From Latrodectus hesperus (taxonomy: Eukaryota > Arthropoda > Arachnida > Araneae > Theridiidae): a stretch of 64,000 nt of DNA. A program made the translations under genes and the position numbers. The stretch's first letter is position 1; the number at the start of each line of letters is the position of its first letter. This document shows positions 61,601-64,000 of the stretch, piece after piece. The stretch lies in NCBI GenBank assembly GCA_037975125.1, contig CM075857.1, positions 44,924,172-44,988,171 on the forward strand, written 5' to 3'. Below the pieces are notes generated by a model that was not told where the DNA came from, did not search any database, and saw only the letters and a list, made by a program, of their open reading frames with translations.

Positions 61601-63148
61601 ACATCAAAGTTATCTCCAAAATTCAAGTATACAAAGCCTTCGGTTTCAAGATGTTTCCTTTTAAAATATGCGCAAAGACCTTGGGATCAAATGTTGAAAA
61701 CTTAAAAGGTTAAATACTCTTCTTTGCTGTTAGACATATTAAGTCGAATAATTATATGCTATGAATTGTTTAAATACTGCCACAAAATTCAGTTTCTGAA
61801 AAGCTATTCCTTGTTTTCTTCACACCTGTTGATTCAAAACATACCAAACTTGTTCTCGTCAAAGAATATAATATTTTTTCAAAATAATAATGTTTTAATA
61901 ATATATAGATTCATAACATTTAAGTATTTTTGTTCATTATTGTATGTCATGTATGTGACTTTCTATAAGTTACATGTCAATGATAGTTATCCTTTATAAA
62001 ATATTTTATTGTATTTCTATAAAATTATTTTAACTTACTCCTAATGCCGTTCTGATATTACAAAATGCACAGCATATAGCTGAGAACTGTTGTAAGACAT
62101 TTGATTATTCGTTGATCAATTGGAACTTTCAGAATTTGTTCACGTGTCACAAAAGTAGAATGCGCCATTTCGACAGATGTCCATTAAGAAACAAAAACAC
62201 ATCATGCTGTTTCAACTGTAACTGCGATGCAACTCGAGATTTTCCATTTCAAAAAGTTGAGATTCAGTGTCTTTAGTTACAATGTGTGGACGTATAAAAT
62301 TGTATATTTTCCCAAGTCCTTTATATTTAATATCCAGATTATATGTCCATTATACAATGATGTTGACCCTTTGATGCAGCAGATTCTTACCAATGTTTTA
62401 GATTTTGCGCACATTTTATATCGAATAAAGACTTTTTTCAACAAGTCTGCAAATTTTCTGAGGAGATTTTATTTTTAGTTCGCAGTTTTAAGGAAAACTT
62501 TGTTTCTTTCAATATAAATAATGTAGAAGATATTGAATGAAAAAAATTATTTAAAGTGATTATATAAATCTATTATGATTTTAGAACATTCTATATTAAA
62601 AAATTAAAAAGGTAGTGTTTTTTAAGTTCATTTCACGAATATGGATTGTATTTTTAGATAACTAAGATTGATCTAAATAATATTTATGATCATATAACTA
62701 AATCTTATAGTTAAAATAATCATCATAATACATTTATTAGCTATATTTTATTTTCAAACGCAATATTTTTAGTAACATAAGAAAATAAAATATGACAAAT
62801 GTCTTAAACTTTTAGTCTCCTTAGGCATATTTTATAATATCCCTTCAAAAATACATTTTTTTAATTTTTGTTATATTCAATAATATGATTTCAATTAAAC
62901 TTGTATTTATCAATTTGCGCTATAAAGGCAATAATTATATGATTTTTTATATTCGGGAAAATTTAAATTAATATATGTATGCATAAAATCATGATATTTT
63001 TCAAATTTGTTCAATTAATTGGTCAATCATACAACTTACTGGGTCTTTAAAAGGAGAAGGAAAATTAATGCACTACTAATAATGCATGCTCCACCAAGAA
63101 GTATTTTTCGTCTACAACATTCAACCAGAAAAGTAAATGCTAAAAGTC
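55545..63148 (-). CDS. SVOP: SVOP-like MFS transporter, gene A (C-terminal part)
   Basis: Four exons join in phase and encode helices 8-12 of a transporter paralogous to gene B: the loop 8-9 motif LVECCRRK, helix 9 and 10 (KIVILIFLFGARGILLATF), the conserved VFPTTVRALAMGTGSGYSRL block (human [20 protein letters not shown]), GGLIVPYVAQ, and the C-terminal IPETKGERLK (human LPIETKGRGLQ). The exons before helix 8 lie beyond the right edge, so the gene is a partial view. Terminal coding is uncertain: either a donor GTATGT at 55544 leads to a distant exon (candidate 46565-46618), or the frame reads through 11 bases-worth of codons to a TAA at 55521-55523. A Tc1-like transposon sits in one intron. 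The tandem order and shared phases with gene B argue for duplication. Confidence 0.85.
55736..55825 (-). CDS. SVOP: Gene A exon, helix 10-11 region
   Basis: Acceptor TTGTTTCAG and donor GCACAG|GTAAGG; 90 bases, phase 0 at both ends. It encodes VFPTTVRALAMGTGSGYSRL then GGLIVPYVAQ. The family has [20 protein letters not shown] and LITPFIAQ. The Y is F here, and the glycine pattern is kept. Confidence 0.92.
55826..57694. other. Gene A intron, left of the Tc1 element
   Basis: A+T-rich, no exon or other element recognised. Confidence 0.5.
57695..59100 (-). mobile_element. Full-length Tc1-like transposon, 1406 bases
   Basis: Terminal inverted repeats of at least 28 bases start CACTACTGGCCATTAAAA at 57695 and, inverted, CATTACTGGCCATTAAAA ending at 59100; both continue TTGCTACACCA. 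It is flanked by TA at 57693-57694 and 59101-59102, the Tc1/mariner target. The right end lies 95 bases from the donor of the exon at 59196. Confidence 0.93.
57830..58868 (-). pseudogene. Tc1-like (DD34E) transposase pseudogene
   Basis: The frame starts MPYVRRRNAYQHVSDFDRGR at 58868, followed by a helix-turn-helix region (YGLSYRNVAARVGRDP), the second DNA-binding part (RTVRRRLQQYGLSARRP), and the catalytic triad VIFTDESQF, QQDNVRPH and SPDLSPIENV, with 34 residues between the last Asp and Glu. All three acidic residues are present. It is inactivated by a frameshift near 58737 just after GRDP, an in-frame TGA near 58311, and a TAG at 58013-58015 where ENVW is expected. The frame would otherwise end at TGA 57830-57832. 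The few lesions and strong terminal repeats suggest moderate age. Confidence 0.92.
59196..59280 (-). CDS. SVOP: Gene A exon, helix 9-10
   Basis: Acceptor ATTTACAG and donor GTGAA|GTAAGT. The 85 bases enter in phase 2, the T completing a CAT histidine codon from the previous exon, and leave in phase 0. They encode KIVILIFLFGARGILLATF and QLILIMTSE. Human SVOP has [20 protein letters not shown] then VYTPE; the conserved arginine and the final glutamate are kept. Confidence 0.88.
59281..63039. other. Gene A intron, nothing else seen
   Basis: About 3.8 kb of A+T-rich sequence. Open frames on the plus strand (60774-60956, 61724-61999, 62227-62478) have no recognised domains. Confidence 0.5.
63040..63148 (-). 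CDS. SVOP: Gene A exon, loop 8-9 signature
   Basis: Acceptor TTTTCTATAG and donor ACCCA|GTAAGT. The 109 bases, phase 1 to phase 2, encode LLAFTFLVECCRRKILLGGA and CIISSALIFLLLLKT. This is the counterpart of gene B exon 11 at 2530-2638 (LVECLDRK..., SYVISSVLILLLLWNT), identical in length and phases. It is the earliest visible exon of gene A. Confidence 0.9.
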
Positions 63149-63269
63149 CTATAGAAAAAGAAAATAAACGGTATCAGGATTTATTGTTGAATGGCAGTTT
63201 TCCATAAGTATTGCATAATATCACTAATAAAATGCGAAAATGAAAATTTCGATTAGTCATTTTTAGAAT

Positions 63270-63540
63270 GAAGCCCGGTGGCTTAGTGGCAGCATTTCAC
63301 GCTCCCATGACACAGGTCCGAGGTTCGATCCTCCGACTGGGCAAAGCTGACTCAGCCTTTCATCCCTTCAGTGGGTCGATTAACTGAGTACCAAGCATGC
63401 TTTGGAACTAAACACTGGGGGTCTAACGTTAGGCTGACCACCTAACTGGGGCATATGCTTCGCACCCCAGGGCCCTCGGTCATGAAAACAGTTATGGGCA
63501 CTGTAGGCCTTGGCCCACATGGGCTGTCGTGCCATGGAGT
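63270..63540 (+). mobile_element. tRNA-derived SINE with near-intact tRNA head
   Basis: The head at about 63272-63344 starts GCCCGGTGGCTTAGTGGCAG and ends ACTGGGCA, so its acceptor stem still pairs over seven positions. The B box is GAGGTTCGATCCTC. The body includes CAGTGGGTCGATTAACTGAG and continues to about 63540. The head is unlikely to be a functional tRNA because it continues into a SINE body and the anticodon arm is irregular. Confidence 0.78.
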
Positions 63541-64000
63541 TTAGTTATTTTTAGAATAATGAAAAAATATTTTGAATACATTTCTTATTTTTTGAAGGAA
63601 ATCACATGTTGAATAAAGATAGTTTTGTAAACACATCGCAATAAACAAAGCAAAAGTTTATAGAAATTTTACGAAGCAAACTTTTAAAATATGTATTTGA
63701 TCAATGCACAAAAATAATAAGCTAAATTTTATTAAATACTTAAAAATTTTAAATTATATTAAATCTAAGTGCAATAAATTATTATATGGATAAAAACTAT
63801 TTTTTCAGAATCGTATCTTCTTGAAGTATTCACCAATTAGAACTAACATATTCACCAACAAAGAACTGATTAAATCGACTTCTGTAATTTTCTGTTATTA
63901 AGATATTTTTTTCTTTTAATTTTACTAAAACATCTAGTTAATAAGAAAGATTTCTTGACAGAAATTTTAATTTTTGCCTAGCATGATCTATAGGACTATA
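63541..64000. other. Gene A intron, right edge, nothing seen
   Basis: A+T-rich; no exon for the helix 7-8 luminal loop was found before the window ends. Confidence 0.5.

Noticed and set aside
63272..63344. Functional tRNA gene
   Set aside because: It continues directly into a SINE body and the anticodon arm does not fold cleanly.

Overview
This window is non-coding-rich, very A+T-rich eukaryotic DNA: small exons with GT..AG introns of up to about 9.5 kb, many AT and CA microsatellites, tRNA-derived SINEs, LINE tails, and Tc1, mariner and hAT-type DNA transposons. This composition and the protein family found suggest an arthropod, most likely a chelicerate such as a spider. The species is an inference. 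There are no bacterial-style genes, operons, CRISPR arrays or free-standing RNA genes.

The protein-coding content is two tandem, same-strand (minus) paralogous genes for SVOP-like membrane transporters (synaptic vesicle 2-related protein, major facilitator superfamily). Neither shows as a long ORF because the exons are 64-206 bases; I rebuilt them from splice sites, phase continuity and similarity to the family. The downstream gene ('gene B') starts at an ATG at 34430 and runs leftward through eleven exons: 34355-34430, 24790-24878, 23685-23783, 21368-21439, 20256-20380, 16664-16727, 15774-15902, 13300-13505, 6653-6729, 4889-5011 and 2530-2638. Together they give about 389 codons, up to roughly the ninth membrane helix. 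The last exons lie beyond the left edge. The upstream gene ('gene A') shows only its C-terminal end: 63040-63148, 59196-59280, 55736-55825 and 55545-55655, with an uncertain terminal exon near 46565-46618. Its first exons lie beyond the right edge. The one exon position present in both genes (63040-63148 and 2530-2638) has the same length (109 bases), the same phases and a similar sequence, which points to tandem duplication.

Region by region: 1-455 is an inverted repeat around a TA tract. 2530-34430 is gene B; its introns hold microsatellites, a nested SINE pair (10.06-10.65 kb), a 64-base minisatellite (10.9 kb), a 203-base MITE with 8-base target duplication (20.9 kb), a 146-base CA tract (25.1 kb) and a LINE fragment (25.8 kb). 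34.4-55.5 kb is mostly intergenic: a hAT-like non-autonomous element (35.1 kb), a 300-base AT tract (37.9 kb), a dead mariner (39 kb), two decayed Tc1-like elements (43.3-45.25 kb), SINEs, a LINE tail (50.9 kb) and a TIR element (52.1 kb). 55.5-63.15 kb is the end of gene A, with a complete but inactivated Tc1-like element (57695-59100) inside an intron. A SINE at 63.3 kb closes the window.

The two transporters probably have related roles in vesicle or plasma membranes. Their substrates cannot be read from the sequence. I found no evidence of a novel multi-gene system. The most useful observations are the hidden tandem paralogs and several well-delimited transposons.
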